Below, in pieces: positions 62,933-64,000 of a stretch of 64,000 nt of DNA. A program made the translations under genes and the position numbers. Every line of letters starts with the position of its first letter. Position 1 is the first letter of the stretch. Under the pieces are notes generated by a model. It had not been told where the DNA came from. It saw nothing but the letters and a program-made list of their open reading frames with translations, and did no database searches. Source of the stretch: Chitinophagaceae bacterium LGM1 (GTDB taxonomy: Bacteria; Bacteroidota; Bacteroidia; Chitinophagales; Chitinophagaceae); NCBI GenBank assembly GCA_018604165.1, contig CP075895.1, positions 3,258,194 through 3,322,193 of the forward strand, written 5' to 3'.

Positions 62933-64000
62933 ATGATTCGGATGATACAAAGCAAGACTAAAAAGCAGGCAAAATCTTACTACACTAATTCACTGCAAAA
63001 GGCGGATTATTACGCCCGCGATGAATTAATAACTGCCTGTTTTCATGGTAAAATGACAACGCGCCTCGGTATCACGGGCAGCGTTACGAAAGATATGTTT
63101 CATCTCTTTTGTGAAAACATCCACCCCTATACAGGCAGCCCCCTCACCCCGCGCTCTGCACAGAACAGGACAGTCGGCTACGACATCAATTTTCACTGCC
63201 CCAAGTCGGTTTCAGTGCTGTATGCCCTGACAGGTAATAAAGACGTGATGCTGGCATTCCGCGAAGCGGTGAATGCTACCATGCAGGATATAGAGCAAGA
63301 CAGTCAGACAAGGGTTCGCAGGGGTGGGATGGCGGCAGACCGTGATACGGGCGAACTGTTGTGGGCTGACTTTATCCACCTGGCGGCAAGGCCTGTCAAA
63401 GGCTTTGCACCCGACCCGCATCTGCACGTCCATTGCTATACATTCAACCTGACATGGGATGCAGCAGAGCAACGCATCAAAGCGGCGAAGTTTAAAAACA
63501 TCAAACGCGATATGCCGTATTATCAGGCATTGTTTCACAAAAGGCTGTCGGATAATTTGCAGCAAATAGGCTTTGGTATAAGACTTACCAAAACCTCATT
63601 TGAAATCGCCACCATTCCCGATACGGTGATACAGTTGTTTTCCAAAAGAACCGATGCCATCGGGCGTATCGCAAAAGAACAAGGCATAACCGATGCAAGG
63701 GGCTTGGATGCGTTAGGCGCAAAAACACGCAATCGTAAAAACACCAACCTAACCATCGAAGCACTGCAAGCGATATGGGCAGGACAGATGCAGGCGGCAG
63801 GCTTCGGGTATTACGATACGATGCTGCTGCCGGATAATACAACCCCTGCTCCGTTAACCGACGCGCAAGCCCTCATAGATTATGCCATGTCGCATTGCTT
63901 TGAACGCGCCTCGGTTATTCCTGAACGCCGTGTACTGCAAACTGCGCTACAGCATTCTATCGGTAAAAACATAGATACAGCTACCATCCAAAAAGCCTTT
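62933..64000 (+). CDS. MobF/TrwC-type relaxase (partial, first 356 residues)
   Basis: Read by hand to the right edge. It begins MIRMIQSKTKKQAKSYY, has paired N-terminal tyrosines (SYY and DYYARDE) that include the likely catalytic Tyr, and the HUH metal site DPHLHVHCYTFN (HxHxH). It also has GYDINFHCPKSVSVLYAL, a clear TrwC family mark. The frame has no stop up to 64000, so the rest, probably including a helicase part, lies outside. An alternative ATG is at 62942. It is GC-richer than the SIR2-ankyrin pair before it. It is the second relaxase in this element. Confidence 0.92.
   Translation, partial: MIRMIQSKTKKQAKSYYTNSLQKADYYARDELITACFHGKMTTRLGITGSVTKDMFHLFCENIHPYTGSPLTPRSAQNRTVGYDINFHCPKSVSVLYALTGNKDVMLAFREAVNATMQDIEQDSQTRVRRGGMAADRDTGELLWADFIHLAARPVKGFAPDPHLHVHCYTFNLTWDAAEQRIKAAKFKNIKRDMPYYQALFHKRLSDNLQQIGFGIRLTKTSFEIATIPDTVIQLFSKRTDAIGRIAKEQGITDARGLDALGAKTRNRKNTNLTIEALQAIWAGQMQAAGFGYYDTMLLPDNTTPAPLTDAQALIDYAMSHCFERASVIPERRVLQTALQHSIGKNIDTATIQKAF

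Overview
The window reads as chromosome plus an integrated mobile element from a member of the Bacteroidota, most likely a Chitinophagaceae-like bacterium. Several things point there. Promoters of the TAnnTTTG type sit just upstream of many starts. There is a T9SS C-terminal sorting domain, an AURKAIP1/COX24-type 29-residue protein, Bacteroidota-style lipoproteins, an MqnC of the futalosine menaquinone route, and a 47-bp type II-C CRISPR repeat. No rRNA or tRNA gene was seen.

Positions 1-36.9 kb are ordinary chromosome in short mixed-strand operons: clpX (cut by the window edge), priA, a Tat-exported ferritin-like pair beside tatA, a glycosyltransferase with no visible start codon, an EamA transporter, 3-hydroxyacyl-CoA dehydrogenase, mfd, a LuxR-type response regulator, an RNase E/G gene, a TPR protein, an HU protein, ctaA, a patatin-like membrane protein, a GT2, hutH, a thioredoxin-like protein, a MerR regulator, mqnC, a TSUP transporter, a class I aminotransferase, a mannose-1-phosphate guanylyltransferase, a NifU-like protein, a PaaE-like reductase, mutL and a large GH3/beta-lactamase-fold fusion. 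Many convergent pairs share a hairpin terminator or overlap by a few bases.

At 37.0 kb a tyrosine recombinase opens what looks like an integrative element running off the right edge. Its first cargo (38.3-42.6 kb) is an ECF sigma factor, a small zinc-finger anti-sigma-like protein and four exported proteins: cytochrome P460-like, a predicted beta-barrel, a T9SS substrate and an Omp28-like lipoprotein. Next is a complete type II-C CRISPR-Cas system (42.8-50.5 kb): 27 apparently identical repeats with 26 spacers, cas2, cas1, a 1383-residue cas9 with all catalytic motifs, and a tracrRNA divergent from cas9. From the anti-repeat, crRNAs are read rightwards, towards the leftward cas operon, and the two meet at a strong terminator.

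From 50.6 to 58.1 kb lies a mobilization module: a structured site beside a serine recombinase, two proteins of unknown function, a small transcription unit with a 25-residue membrane peptide and two strong hairpins, a MobC - HxH relaxase - accessory operon, a nested inverted repeat that is a good oriT candidate, and a divergent VirD4/TraG coupling protein. A predicted outer-membrane protein follows. Then comes an AT-rich insert with a 794-residue SIR2-domain protein convergent with an ankyrin-repeat protein, a plausible undescribed defence cassette. The window ends inside a second, MobF/TrwC-type relaxase.

The most interesting material is the mobile-element cargo: the CRISPR-Cas9 locus, the SIR2/ankyrin pair, the ECF/P460 cluster, the structured 50.6 and 53.4 kb regions, and a C-terminal tail motif shared by the relaxase and its neighbour.
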